44,452 nt of DNA from Sphacelaria rigidula (GCA_964200075.2 CAXNAA020000006.1:1-44452), one strand, 5' to 3'. Shown: positions 20,701-31,951, counted from the first letter of the stretch. Made by a program: numbers and translations. The notes: generated by a model from the letters alone, not told the origin.

Positions 20701-23700
20701 GCATTCGCCCTGAACCAGGATGCTGTAAGATATATTTTCGTTCCGTGTATTTTCGACCGCAGGTCTAGTTGTTCCCAAATTTCTCATCGTTTTACAGATT
20801 TTTGTTCCATGTATGGTCCCCATGACCCAACACCCCCAAGCCAATCAAAGACCTAGCCCATCCATTGGACCCGTTCATTAAAAACCTCGAACCAACCGAA
20901 AACTCACTTCCCCCCAAACTATATAATATGCTATACGATATAGTGGAAGTGGTGAAGAAGATTAAACAACCTGCTTGATAGACTCTTCTAGTAAATATGA
21001 TGACATGATGAAGACGCCATATTGCGCGGGTAAGGCGTCGGTATGATTTCTGCAGGAGGGAGTGTTATCGGTGGTGGGTGGGTCATACGGGAGTACACTG
21101 AACCCAATCTAGACCCAGATCACCCTTTTACATGCCACTTGAATAGGGCGATCTGACAACCTCCGGCGGTAATGCACGAAGCGAGCTCAAGATGGTAACG
21201 TACGCTCGATATCACATTTGCCCATCTTTGCAGCCACGGGGTTAGCGCGATCGCTTGATGACAGTCCCCGGTGCAACTTCGACTGGACGAGAGCCATGAC
21301 GGAGAACACCAAGCGGTGTCTCGTCCTGTAAATTCCAGTGGCGACCTCCAGTGGCTCATCGTCCACGCCTTCTCAAACAACACACCGCCCTAGTAAAACA
21401 CAGGCAAGCAATGGTCTCTGGCGAGCGGTTGTGGGGTCACCATCACTCATCATCTCCTTTGCACCTCCCCATTCACCGCGTTGCCAGTATTTGTTGTCCG
21501 CTGACCGCCGCACTACTGTATGCAGACAGTCCTGTACTGTCTGTACTGCACGTTGTTCAATTTTTTGTACATTCTAACGCATGCAGACAGTACAGGCAAC
21601 ACTGTACAGACAACACAGTACTCTCTGCGCCGCACGTTGTTCAATATTTGTTCGTAACTGTCAGGGTATGATTCGCACATACCCCGAGGGATTATCAGCC
21701 GAAAATACTGGACCGAAACGAGGCCCTGCGGTCAAGGCGGTCGAGCCCTTCACCGGTCAGTGGTGTGTAGCTGTTGACTAAGCATCATCTTCACGTGGGA
21801 AATGACTTCGAAGACTTGGATCTCCATCTGTGCGCACTAGACGGGTTGACCACTTGACCGCCGGGATGGATCATCTGTGGAATAGGAATCATGATCATTT
21901 CAGAAATCCATGTCAGACCCAGATGACTTGTTCCTGGTAGTCAAGGGGTTACCCCTTTGACCGCAACCCCCCTCGCCGCCCCGCAGGATACATGGTAGGT
22001 ATAAGAGAGTGAAACGAACCGGGGTTGAAGTCATTGTCGTGTGGGGGAAAGTCCCTTCCCTTCCATACACATTGTCCAACATCACCCATGGTCGTGCGAA
22101 TTCCGAAAACTGATGCCGTAAAAGTGATACAGCACGCCTGTGTACATGAGCACATGGATGTTGACGCTTTGTCCGCGAACTTCTTCTCGGAATAGTATTA
22201 CCAGCTGACAATCAAGGGAGTTCCACGTTTTAGGGGGAAGGGCATACGGGCTTCCCGATCGTAAGAGAAGGATTCCCCGATCAAGCTCGCGTGTTGAAGA
22301 CAAAATTCGAGATCGGGCAACAGGCCTGAAGGTGGTGAAATAATCGTGATCATTTTGACGGCTGTGACTCGTGGAATGATCAATTGTGTCCCCTCACCAA
22401 TCTCCCAACATCACCCACTTGCCGGCCAACGTAGATTTGATTGCTTTCTGCTTTTCCTTTAATTGAATTGGGGCGCCTTCCGTTGTTTCGTGCAGGGTCT
22501 GTGCGGTGGCCTCGTGACGGCAGAGTACATCGTCAGGTGAGAAAACAGTAGTATAGTACTTTTGCATGATTCAGAACTCGGCAGTAAGCGAGTGTCTGCG
22601 CTCACTTGAAGTGTTTGTTTTCAGTAGTGTCAATGCAAAGGCCGTGCAAATTTCTGGTTCAAATACAAAATATATGCGTCGATTTTTTCGTACATGTGCG
22701 GAGATGACGCAAACAACCGTAGTACACCCGCTTCGGGGATGGCTCCAGGTACCTCTGTAGTAATATACCGAAATTCATGTGCTACGAGTCCCTCGAGAGA
22801 ATATGGGTTGGATCAAGTTTGGGTAGTCAGCGAAGGGTGATGCCATGCGTAATTTCCTTGATTAACCCAGCGACCACCCGAACCTCTAGCTTGGACACGG
22901 GTTGGACGAACTTGTGGAGGGACTTCAAAGTAATTGCTTTGAGTGGAGAGACAGCACCCAATACATCGTTGCAATGCATATGCGCCGTGTCACAATCGTT
23001 TGGTGCACTAGCAACGACCAGCACTGCAGTGGCTGTCACAGTCCCAAAAAGCAGAAGTGGTAACCGCGCCAGCAGTACATGCTGTCCTTACAAAGATTTT
23101 GGCACAAACAGCGGCATGATGCACGGAAAAACAAAACGTGTACCTGCCTCCCTCATTCACGGCGGAAATGCTGCCGCACATTTTTTTGGCTCTGAGTTGT
23201 AGTTTTGTGGAACGGGCGCCGATCGCCCATGTCCATCCAGCATTCATTCATTAACGTCTCCTGAAGTCCCGCCTCCCCCCCCCCCAACACCTCGGCTCCG
23301 TCTCAAAAGGGATGCGTGGTCAATGGCCAAACGACTAAGGCAAGCAACAAATGAGTACGCCCCCGTCAAACACCTCACTGGAATGTCAGCAAAAAAAATA
23401 TCGTAACAAGCATGGGCGATCAGAGAATTGAGCTGTCCTCGCCAGGTCCAGGTGACGAGGCGATCCAACGATGGCAGAATTTGCCCCCCTGCGCCCCCTT
23501 ACGGGATGAAGGGTGAAGTCACAGTAGTGTGTGTGTTTGTGCGGGAACTCTCGTCCCCCCGCCCCCCCCCGCCACCGCCTCACTCGTCTATGAAATTATT
23601 GATTGCTCTATGCCTGCATAGGTGGCGCAACGCACTTGCCGAGTATGACCTAAGCGGCGAGGGTAAGCGAAGAGAAGTGGATATACTCTCCGATGTACTT

Positions 23701-26700
23701 GCCCGCCAAGACGACTCGAACAATCGCAGAATTATTCAGGGGATCTGTCAACTCGTCATCGGCACCGGGTAAGCCATGGCACTACGAATGGTGATCGTGG
23801 ATTGGCAAGGTGGTCGTGGAGGACGATATTGATGTGTGTGTCAAGGGGGAGGGGGAGGTTTCTGTGGTGCTTGCAGCCTTGGTCTTAGTCAATTGCTCCC
23901 CGATACCATGGTACATAACAGCTAATAGTCATACAGGTGTGCGGAGAGGGATGCTAAGCGAGTTGAGAGTTGTGGGTAGGCGAATTGACACGCCAAATAT
24001 GGCCAAACATGAAGGATACTTTTTCAGTTGGAGGAGGCGACTCCGGGCCTCCACCCAGGGCTCGGCGTTGAAATTGACAATATCTGCACGCAACCATCCC
24101 CCCCCCCTCCCATCACCCCCTTTGGAAAGCACACACAATGAAGTAATAGAAATGGGTAAGGCACAGATAGGCAGGATGGACGTGATCCTCAGAGACTCGC
24201 ACCTAGATACGAGGATTGAGAGACGTATTCTAATTGATGCGATTGTACCAAAGCTAGAATATGCAGAAGTGTGCGAGGGAAACGCGAAGTTGGTGAAGAG
24301 ATTGGAAATAGTACAGATGGCAGCAGCTAAGAAAAAACTTGGATGCTCAAAATCGATGAGTAATAGAGCATTGGAAGCAAAATTGGGAATATACCCACTA
24401 AACAAAACAGAGACATGGGGGAAATTGAAATGGCAATTCACAGGCTGGGCGGCCGAAGACGCGGACAGGATTATTGGCCCGTGATTATCCTGCTCAATTT
24501 GAGGTTGTTTTCAATGAAATTTTGACACGATGTACAGGACGTACGTGCGAAGACGCCATCTTTCCTCCCCTTCATCTTTTTCTTCGTGAGTTATTTGCAA
24601 CATAGTTCCGAAAAAACTGTTCGGAAATGTTATGTCGCCAGTAATTTGTGAAGAAAAAAGTGCGAGGGAGGAAAAATGGGGTCTTTGTACGTACTTCCTG
24701 CACATCGTGTCAAAATTTCATGGCAAACGACCCAAAATTGCAGCAGAGTTTACCGGCGTTGGGCTAGAAGTACTCATGGTTGACACTACTTGATCTCAGT
24801 GTGTACAACGAGAATTGGAATTTTGGTAGGCCTGACAGTTCTGTGTGCTCCTCGCGTGCGCAGAACGCGTGTTCGTTGAGATCGGCGCCAAAGGCGCCGA
24901 TTTGGGGTTTGCGAAGGCCGCACTTTACCTAGGGGATGTATGTACCGCCCTTGCTCGAGGGTTCTCGGTATGCGTTGGGTTGGGATTAGGGTTAGGGGTA
25001 GTGATACTAGTATAATTGTGTCAACCATGGACAGTTGTAGCCCAACGCCGGTAAATTAGCCTCCAAAATTGAGCAGTGTAATCGCGTTTTTGTGTTGAGC
25101 ACCGGTGATCATTTTTTTTTTTTTCCTTGACGGAAGGAGGAAACCGGTGTAGAGATGGACCAACCACGACGGGAAGAGGAAACTCTGAGCCGCGGTTATG
25201 TTGTTCAATTTCAAGTTGGTTTGCCTGAAATTTTGACACGATGTACTTGAGCTATGTTCAAAGGCCCTAATTTCCCCCCCTGACTTTTTTTTTCCCAACA
25301 TGTTGTCGAGGATTCAGTCCCGGAAATCTGTTCCGAAATTCGGATTACCGATAATTCACGAGAAAAAGCAAGAAAAAAAAGGAAGGGGATAATAGTAGAA
25401 GCTTTGTACATATCTTAGGTTCATCGTATCAAAATTTCATAGTACACGACTGAAAATTGAGCAGCGCAACCGCGCTTCTCCGTTTACAACCGGTTGACGT
25501 GCTTTGAGAATAGTGCCGGTCGCCCCGGTGGCTCAGTTGGTAACCTCGAATCCTTCGGACGGTTGGGTCGTGAGTTCAAATCTCGGAGCGATCTTGGACT
25601 CTTCCTTACACAATACCCAAGAGTGGAGAGCGACTATGTCGTGAGTACACAAAAGGCGACTTAATTGCTGATGGAAGGAACTGTTCAACCCCTTTCGCGA
25701 TAAAAAAATAAAGATAACCGCCGCAGAAGAAAGATGATGTACTAAAAAAAACAAAAAAAAACTCATGTGTAGGTCTTCCTCCTGTGTGACCCCGGCTGGT
25801 GCGCCAACATACACCCAACGGTGTAGACCGGCGCCCAGAATAGATGGGACAACACACACACAACACGCACACAGTACAACAACCCCAGCCGGAACTCTGA
25901 CGTTATCTACAAGCTTTGTTCACCCACTTCTCACTGGTTCGCACAGCACTACCAAACGCCTTGGCGCGCTGAAAGCCTCGTCTGCACGTGATCCCAGACT
26001 GCGTGCCTACAGTGCAACATGCACTATTGTACAAGCACAACCTGTGGAGCACCACCAACTTTGCGGTCGCGGCACAACCGACTGTAGCCGAAAATACGAT
26101 ATCAGCCGTTGTGTTGCCCTTATTCCGCCGCACATGTCACCCTCAACTCTTTACACTTCGCAGCTGACTACAGTTTGGTAGATAATCACGAGTACACCCC
26201 CTCCCGCCCCCCTCACCCCCGCGGCACCGCCCCACCGCTGTTCCTACGCGCTTTGGACCGGAATGTTGGGTTTATTTGTTGCGGCGACACTTCGTCTTTA
26301 CAGGCTCGTTGTATTGGCATGCTTTTCGTGGAAGCTAATTGGGATCACAACCACGGCAACCGCGGTAGTGATTCTCGAGGTTGCTCTGGGGGTAAGTGGA
26401 AGTGGTGGTTCGGTTCTCGATTTTGTGGTGTTGCCGCTGCTTTTTTATTTTTTAGTGCGCCATTTGTTTTGTCCATCTTCCCTGCCGCAACCACCCCACC
26501 AAGAGCACCTTTCGCCTTTTGCCGGCTACGAGCTGCTCCGAAAACGTTCGTGCGCAAGTGACCCACCTACTTGTGGCCTTTCGTATACCGCCTATTACAT
26601 GCTTTCTGTTGATCAATACCCAATTGACGCTGCTGTTTTCGAGAGAACTGCGGTGACAGCTCGCTTCCGTCGGCCTCCCGGGCGCTGCCGATGTTCCACC

Positions 26701-27517
26701 CTGGGCGGAGTCGTGAAGGTTTTCATGCGCAAGCTACCCTTAAACACCTGCCGTGTTTTTGTGCGTGTTTCCCTTGCTGTCCGTTGTTTGTAATACATTG
26801 CCAACTATGCGCTTTCTCTCACTTATTCATTTGTTTATTTCTTGTTTCATGCTTGCTCGCTCCGCTTGCTTGTCTCGCAGACGTTGCTAGTCATCGCTGT
26901 GGCAGGCGTATGGAAGATGTGGGCGGTGACGGAAAAGGTGGAGGTGAGGGGAACAGCGAATAGCGTACAAGAAGAGACGTATTATTATAGACAGTGTACG
27001 CGTGCGTGGCGCAACGAAGGCGCGTGCAAAAGATTGACCTGCTGTGTGGATACCCAAACGAGGGTTGTCGTCTGCAAATACTTTTGTCTTGCCGACCTGC
27101 CGTCATGTGACTTCTTCACACATGGCTCAGAAGCTACAACAAAACAAAATGTGGGGGGAGAGGGGAGAAAAATGAACTCAGGGATATAACACGACTGACG
27201 TTCAGGTTCAGGTCTTGCCCAAGCTCGAGTGTGAACTCTGAGGCGTAATGGTTGCAAATGCGGAGGAGCCAAACATAATGCGGCTGGATTTATTCGGTAA
27301 GTTGGTACATGTACCCGTAGGTGTCCCTCTGTGCGTACAATCGACGCAGACATGTGAAGTTCTATTCCCATGCAGCTTTTTCCCTCGTCTTTTTTCAGAG
27401 AAATTATTTACCCGAACACTACACAGTTACCAGCTGGGCGGGCGGATCTACGTAGATCCTGCGACCGGGACTCGCTACTGTTCCACCCGGGAATCATTGA
27501 CGGGCTTGCGGATCTGA
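17735..27517 (+). CDS. multi-pass membrane protein, unknown function
   Basis: Six clean joins support one gene. Exons: about 17735-17999 (LPFDLTPPQKLASMIETWIS ... GFIGLLQLAGAGFNLLKGAK), 22496-22536 (GLCGGLVTAEYIV), 23622-23768 (WRNALAEYDLSGEGKRREVD ... QLVIGTG), 26304-26391 (LVVLACFSWKLIG ... ATAVVILEVALG), 26881-26943 (TLLVIAVAGVWKMWAVTEK), about 27266-27296 (EPNIMRLDLF) and 27399-27517 (KLFTRTLHSYQLGGRIYVDP, stop). Phases agree at every junction (for example AG|G rebuilds Arg, GG|G rebuilds Gly, G|AG rebuilds Glu), and donors are GTGAGA, GTAAGC, GTAAGT and GTGAGG. The joined QLVIGTGLVVLACFSW and VVILEVALGTLLVIAVAGVW are strong membrane spans, with another likely at GFIGLLQLAGAG. About 250 residues are visible; the start is missing and 17763 is an alternative first acceptor. 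I recognise no family. The last intron (27297-27398) is a multiple of three without a stop, so its retention would also be translatable. Confidence 0.7.
19664..19709. repeat. (TTG)n-(CTG)n microsatellite
   Basis: About ten TTG units followed by about five CTG units; it gives artificial Leu or Cys runs in the frames that cross it. Confidence 0.9.
21520..21660. repeat. two-copy tandem repeat, about 61-75 bp
   Basis: Copy 1 starts at about 21520 (ATGCAGACAGTCCTGTACTG ... GCACGTTGTTCAATTTTTTG) and copy 2 at 21581 (ATGCAGACAGTACAGGCAAC ... GCACGTTGTTCAATATTTG). Copy 2 carries an extra internal CTGTACAGACAACACAGTAC inverted stretch. Confidence 0.75.
24137..24450 (+). pseudogene. non-LTR retrotransposon fragment (RT C-terminal region)
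   Basis: The frame reads NEVIEMGKAQIGRMDVILRD, SHLDTRIERRILIDAIVPKL, EYAEVCEGNAKLVKRLEIVQ, then MAAAKKKLGCSKSMSNRALE and KLGIYPLNKTE. It matches block for block the region after the polymerase domain of the LINE remnant at 30255-31600 (NEVIEKG.., RMDVILRDSHPDTR, KLEYTGEVWEGNVKL). Only about 100 codons survive, uninterrupted. It lies inside intron 3 of the membrane-protein gene, directly before the nested MITEs. Confidence 0.85.
24484..25105. mobile_element. foldback element copy 1, interrupted by a MITE
   Basis: The left end CTGCTCAATTTGAGGTTG...GAAATTTTGACACGATGTAC is mirrored by GTACTTCCTGCACATCGTGT then CAAAATTTCATGG...CCAAAATTG at 24696-24740, so the element folds almost completely; the centre is near TCCGAAAAAACTGTTCGGA. 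Its terminal block CAAAATTGAGCAGTGTAATCGCG appears only after the inserted MITE (24749-25055). A second, uninterrupted copy follows at 25186-25480. No coding potential. Confidence 0.75.
24749..25055. mobile_element. MITE with central palindrome, copy B
   Basis: Terminal inverted repeats of over 30 bp: left TTTACCGGCGTTGGGCTAGA...CATGGTTGACAC, right (reversed) TTTACCGGCGTTGGGCTACA...CATGGTTGACAC. In the interior, the exact palindrome ATCGGCGCC-AAA-GGCGCCGAT is at 24881-24901, followed by GAGGGTTCTCGGTATGC and GGGATTAGGGTTAGGGG (about 24983-25000). It aligns with copy A at 8320-8618. It is inserted in a foldback element. Confidence 0.83.
25186..25480. mobile_element. foldback element copy 2
   Basis: Left GAGCCGCGGTTATGTTGTTC then AATTTCAAGTTGG...GAAATTTTGACACGATGTAC. 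Right TTCATCGTATCAAAATTTCA...GAAAATTGAGCAGCGCAACC then GCGC. The arms pair over about 75 bp with a centre near TCCCGGAAATCTGTTCCGAAATTCGG. It is homologous to 24484-25105 and more distantly to 38430-38740. A SINE starts only 35 bp downstream. Confidence 0.82.
25515..25868 (+). mobile_element. tRNA-derived SINE, copy 2 (uninterrupted)
   Basis: Head GCCGGTCGCCCCGGTGGCTC then AGTTGGTAACCTC, B-box-like GAGTTCAAATCTC, then GTGGAGAGCGACTATGTCGT, GAAGGAACTGTTCAACCCCT, an A-rich stretch, and CCCCGGCTGGTGCGCCAACA, ending GATGGGACAACACACA. It matches 6731-7203 in order and spacing, apart from the MITE in that copy. It sits in intron 3 of the membrane-protein gene. Confidence 0.85.
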
Positions 27518-29131
27518 GCACAGTTGCGCAACTAATTGCACTGCCGTACCGTCACTGTAGATGTTACGGGGCTGTAGTTTTGAACGCTCGCCCTGCACGC
27601 CTCCGCCGCAGGAGTCGACCAATACCGTACATTGAATAGTGCCCACGCGGCATAATTTGAAGGTCTCCAGTACGTTGTATCAGTAAAAAAAGGAAGAAGC
27701 TGGCGACGACGAAAAACTTGCTGTGCGGTTTTTGCGGTCGAGACACCGTCCGCGCCCGACCGTTTGTTGTGCCAAATATGCTCACACTGATACATACGCG
27801 CGCCGCGACACATGAGAACAGGCGGAAAACATAACGTTTGTCAGGATGAAAGTGCGAAATTAGAACTCCGGTGGTCAGCTCGTTTGACTGCACAAACGCA
27901 GCTGCCCAAAGTGTAGCTCGTGACGCTCAGTGAGGGAGGATAAATACTGAGTTTGATGGTGTCTTATGCTACACTGGCGCACTGTAGAAGTGCGGTACCA
28001 CACGCCGAAGTCATTTTTTTTGCCGCCACATGAGCATATGCCCCGAAGCCAGGCTCCATGAAGAACGCAAGACGTTTGCCGGGATGAACTTTCGATGTTG
28101 GAATTGCTTCGGTGAGCTCGATGAACACCTGCACAAATTCTCCTGTCAGGAGAGGAGCCCGTGGTGTCCAGACGCGAGAAAGAGGCACTGAACTCAGTGC
28201 TGGCTGTTGTATCGCAGTGCTGTATTGTGTGACAATAGTTGTGGTATGGCTCGGTGTGACTAGCTCCGTTTCATAACTTGGCCCTGAGTAGTAGCTGTTT
28301 TTTCCATACTCAAGGTTCAGGGTCACCCCTCGATTTGGCACCTTTTTTTTTTTCCAGGTTGTTCGTGGGGAGCATGAAAATCGGACTTAGTCTCTTCCCG
28401 GCGCACAGCCAATTGTTGCCACAATCCGACTTTTGATAGTCCCGTGGGGTTTGGAAGATGGCCACCCTAGGTGTACATGACCATCAGTGGGGCGGGCGGG
28501 TGGTGAGCGATGCATCTCGCGACTCTCAGTTGATGCTCGATAATGGCAGCAGCCTAGAGGGTTGAACGTACGGGTTTGTTTTTTTCTGTTTGAGTGAATG
28601 TTCAAAAACACCAAACCGGCCGGGGGCGGCCCCCGTTCCCCAACTATCCACACCACGATCTCCCGCTCGGGCAGCAGGGGGAGTGAAATGGACAAGCTCA
28701 TCGCTGTGGTTCCCTTGCGCGTTGGTTATGTGCGTCACCTTGACCTCGTCCTGCGCAGTTTGCTGTCGGGAGCGGGGAGGAGGTTTCGGCAAACCGTGGG
28801 CGCAGATTTAGAACACCGAACAAAAACCGCACGCGCCGTGTACACCACGCACACCCCATAGCAAATATACCACGTCTTTCAGCTGTCTAGGAACGCCTTC
28901 ATATGCTTAGCGTGATCGCGGCTTACTGTGCCGTCAGGATGTCAACTGTTGTCCTGAGGTGGCAAAGCGCTGCTGATCGTGGCATATGCTCGAAATTTTA
29001 TGAGCTATCCAATTGTCGATAGCAAAATGCCAGACAGCTTCCGGGGGAGAGATGCGTTGATTACGCAAGATTTATGGACTCGTATCGAGGAATGGCGGGC
29101 GCTGCGACTATGAGGAGACAATTACAATTAC
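27518..29131. other. interval with local duplications, no confirmed gene
   Basis: A diverged duplication links about 27815-27900 and about 28055-28125 (ACGTTTGTCAGGATGAAAGT versus ACGTTTGCCGGGATGAACTT, both followed by GGTGAGCTCG-like blocks). A 125-codon minus-strand frame (28341-27964, PNRGVTLNLEYGKNSYYSGP...) covers one unit. 28590-28861 is open in two plus frames and 28792-28526 on the minus strand, GC-rich and possibly part of an exon. None has splice partners or a family I recognise. Confidence 0.4.
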
Positions 29132-29476
29132 TATTTCATTTATTCATTTATTTTGTCGCACTTTGAACCCCTCCCCTTCCTCGGGACGAGTTCTATGGTG
29201 TCAAGGGATTAACCCATCCCTCCCCGGTACACGCCTTGCATTTTGGTCTCGCGGATTGGATCATGACTATCACCACTCCCGCACCACGTCAACTTACGTC
29301 ACACAAACTCAGTCGACTACTTTGTTTACTCACGTTCTCCCGCTCTCCACAGTGAAAATCACATACTATAATTCGAAGAAAAACTTGGCACATTGGGAAC
29401 CGAACCCTCGTTCTTTCCACCCTAATGGCGACGGTCGAACCATCACACCCCTGGGGCGCGGCAAAAATAGCGTTCA
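29132..29476 (-). mobile_element. tRNA-derived SINE, minus-strand relative
   Basis: Read on the minus strand: GCGCCCCAGGGGTGTGATGG then TTCGACCGTCGCC, GAGGGTTCGGTTCCC (B-box-like), GTGGAGAGCGGGAGAACGTG then AGTAAACAAA, GGGGAGGGGTTCAAAGTGCG, and a tail ACAAAATAAATGAATAAATG. The GTGGAGAGCG...GTGAGTA.ACAAA and GGGTTCAA blocks align with the two plus-strand SINE copies, but the head differs, so this is a different subfamily. Confidence 0.65.
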
Positions 29477-30254
29477 CAATTCTTCAACCCACAACGCCGT
29501 CCCCCGATCCCGTGACAACGCTGGATTTTCGAGAATTTGCGTTGTTCCATATTTAATGGTCCTCTGAGGAAAGAAGGATGTCCTTGTCGGTAACGTTGCA
29601 GGGTTTGGAGCAGCCGACAGCATCGGATGTGGATGTGGTGGAATTTTTAGCGCCTCTGGCCACTATCGATGCCTCGTGGGAGCCGGACGTCAGGATACCG
29701 CCAACGGTTGACAACTTGCGGTATGATACACGTGTAGTATCACTCTGGTAGCGTTCTTTTTTCCGATCATGCAACATGGTTGGTGAGAGTCAGGACGCCG
29801 GATATTTGATAATGTATACTGTAGGAGTTTTCATCTCAAATAGGAGATTTCTGTAATTTTCCCGCAGTCGACGATTTTCAATGGTTTTTTCGCGTGCCGC
29901 CGCTCATCCCAGCGAGCGGTTGATCCCAACGCTTAGGAGACCGAAGATACCAGGCACCCGCGCCATATTCCGAGATAGTAAGCACCCGCTCCACACTCCA
30001 AAACAAAAATCGTATCTCCGCTCAATACTAAACGACTTACGAGCTGAATTGACAGGGGGTTTATTGACCGTTTTTGGTCCAAAACACATCTCTTCTCGGG
30101 TCTAGCGCAATGAACAGGTAAAATGAAATAAAGACAAGGGTCCGTCAAATCATCCATGAGGGTGATCGGAATTGATTCAATCCCGTCTGTGCAATATTTT
30201 GAAATTTTACAAGTAGTTGCACAAGGATGTTCCTCATCATCCACTTTCTTCAAG
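29477..30254. other. no supported gene
   Basis: Short open frames only. 29881-30105 (+) is open but unrecognised and shows no repeat or splice context. Confidence 0.5.
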
Positions 30255-31600
30255 GTATTCATCATGACCTGATGATAGCAATGCAGTAGATGCAACAAAG
30301 CAAGAAGTCAAGGTGGGTGAAGGTATGGTATCAGGGTTGATGTCCACAGATGATTTCATGGGGATTCCGGGAACGCCATACGGATTGCAGAAACGAAAAG
30401 AGAAGGCGCTAAAATACACTAGGAAGTGGAGAGTGACAGCGAACGTTAACAAATGCGCGGTACTCGTTTGTAACGAAGGTAAGAAAAATCAGGTAAAGCT
30501 CAAATGGGAGTGGAGAGAAGAGAAACCACCGATCGTAGACCAGTATACATATCTTGGTGTAGAGATGAAAAAAAACTGTTCTTGGGAGGCACACATGAAT
30601 GAAGTAATAGAAAAGGGTTAGGTACAGAGCGGCAGGATGGACGTGATTCTCAGAGACTCACACCCAGACACTAGGACTTAGATGTGTATCCTGATGAACG
30701 TGATTGTAACAAAGCTAGAATATACAGGAGAAGTATGGGAGGGTAACGTAAAGTTGACGAAGAAGTTGGAAACCGTACAGATGGCAGTAGCTAAGAAAAT
30801 ACCTGGATGCGACGAGTAATACAGCTTCGAGAGTAGAGGTGGGAATGTACCCACTTGAAACAAACAGAGGCATGAAAAACTTGAGGTGGCAATATAGCGT
30901 AAAGAACATGCAGAGAAGGAGATCGCCAGCCATAGTTGATCGGATTGTATGGAAGAAAGTGACGAAATGGCAGGCTAGAAAAATGTGGCATTGAGGAGTA
31001 GAGGAAGTATAAATGGAGATGAGAGAAAACCAAGACGATACTGTCCATAGGTGAAGGCACGGGGTACAAAACAATAGTAAGAGACGTGATGGAAATGGGG
31101 GGAAAAGAAGCGCTCAGGCGCAACGTAGACGAGGAAGAACAACTGAAGATATACGGGGGGTTTGGAGAGAGGGACAGGGATGAAAAAATATCTGCATGGC
31201 CCAATGGACGCGGCGACAAAATTGAAACTGCGATTTCAGGTGAGAGACCTGGACCTGCCACAAAGGGTTACAAGGGTTTTACCAGTAGTCGAGTGGAGGA
31301 GGAAGTAGATGCAGAGAATTGCCCGTGTGGCAAAGCAATAGAGAGCAGAAGCCATATAGTGGCAAAATGTGAACTATACACAGAGGAACGGGACGTGCTA
31401 CAGGAGGAAATGAGGGACGTGACCGAAGGTGGGATGAGCTCGTTTGATGCATTAGGCAGTAGTGAGAAAACGATGGCTATACTAGGAGATATATGGTGAC
31501 GACAGAAGGGGAAACAGGACGGGGATAGGATATGTAAACGGTTTTTGTGTAGTGTATGGAAGAAACGGAGCGAGCACCTAAATGTTGGAGGTGTCTTTAT
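30255..31600 (+). pseudogene. decayed non-LTR retrotransposon (reverse transcriptase 3' half)
   Basis: The surviving part starts within the polymerase domain (VDATKQEVKVGEGMVSGLM, then STDDFMGIPGTPYGLQKRKE). The catalytic Y/F-ADD box has become STDD, so it is inactive. The TRKWRVTANVNKCAVLVCNE and VDQYTYLGVEMKKNCSWEAH blocks follow. After 30620 the frame breaks repeatedly (stops near 30620 and 30680, frame changes to about 31085). 31086-31499 is open again and ends with CPCGKAIESRSHIVAKCELY, the Cys/His block common near the C-terminus of LINE proteins, then EERDVLQEE and a GDIW. Homology to 24137-24450 confirms the family. The 5' half is absent, as in typical truncated LINE copies. Confidence 0.88.
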
Positions 31601-31951
31601 TACGCGTAGAAATGGTGCTAATTAGAGTACTTGTATTCTTCGAATATATTCAGACGACATGTGAACACAGCGGAGCTAAAACACGTACATATCACCGTGG
31701 GTGATGGACTGAAATACATGCCATTCAAGATGGACATTTTTGGAAAGGGAAAGTGCAGAATAGCTCGCTACTTCATGTTGTTTTACGCACTCGCGCTCAG
31801 TCCTTTCTGTTTTGTGCCGCGCCTGCGCACGTTGATCTCTCTATCCGCCCTTCATTTCTCACCCGCTTTTGACAGACATTGTGAAGGTCGTGAGTCAATG
31901 TCCTGAGCTTCACCATGTGCTTGCCGTTTCTGCCGTCGCCGCAGAAATCAT
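31601..31951 (+). other. possible upstream exon or exons of the next gene
   Basis: 31660-31740 reads RHVNTAELKHVHITVGDGLK (then YMPFKMDIFG) after a plausible acceptor TATTCAG. 31876-32010 also reads IVKVVSQCPELHHVLAVSAV (then AAEIICEECLALEKW) in another frame before a stop. Neither can be joined with confidence. The TTTTGACAG and GCCGCAG acceptor-like sites fit an exon near here. Confidence 0.3.

Larger units (their letters stand above)
18000..22495. other. 4.5-kb first visible intron of the membrane-protein gene
   Basis: No exon is supported inside. 18553-18792 (+) has a protein-like open frame (YRHHSVYMCRPQWSQPTYP...) that fits no splice phase of the host gene. 18940-20250 is an AT-moderate block with two similar motifs (TTTTTCTTACGCAAGATATC near 19465 and TTTCTTGCGTTAGATATCC near 20244), suggesting an old repeat. 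The TTG/TGC microsatellite and a small tandem duplication are listed separately. Confidence 0.5.

Noticed and set aside
27964-28341. 125-codon minus-strand open frame
   Set aside because: It overlaps a diverged local duplication, has no recognised domain, no splice context and no partner. Recorded only as a possibility in the interval description.
30313-31499. Functional reverse transcriptase gene
   Set aside because: Several stops and frame changes separate the two open parts and the catalytic ADD box is altered to STDD, so it is a dead copy.
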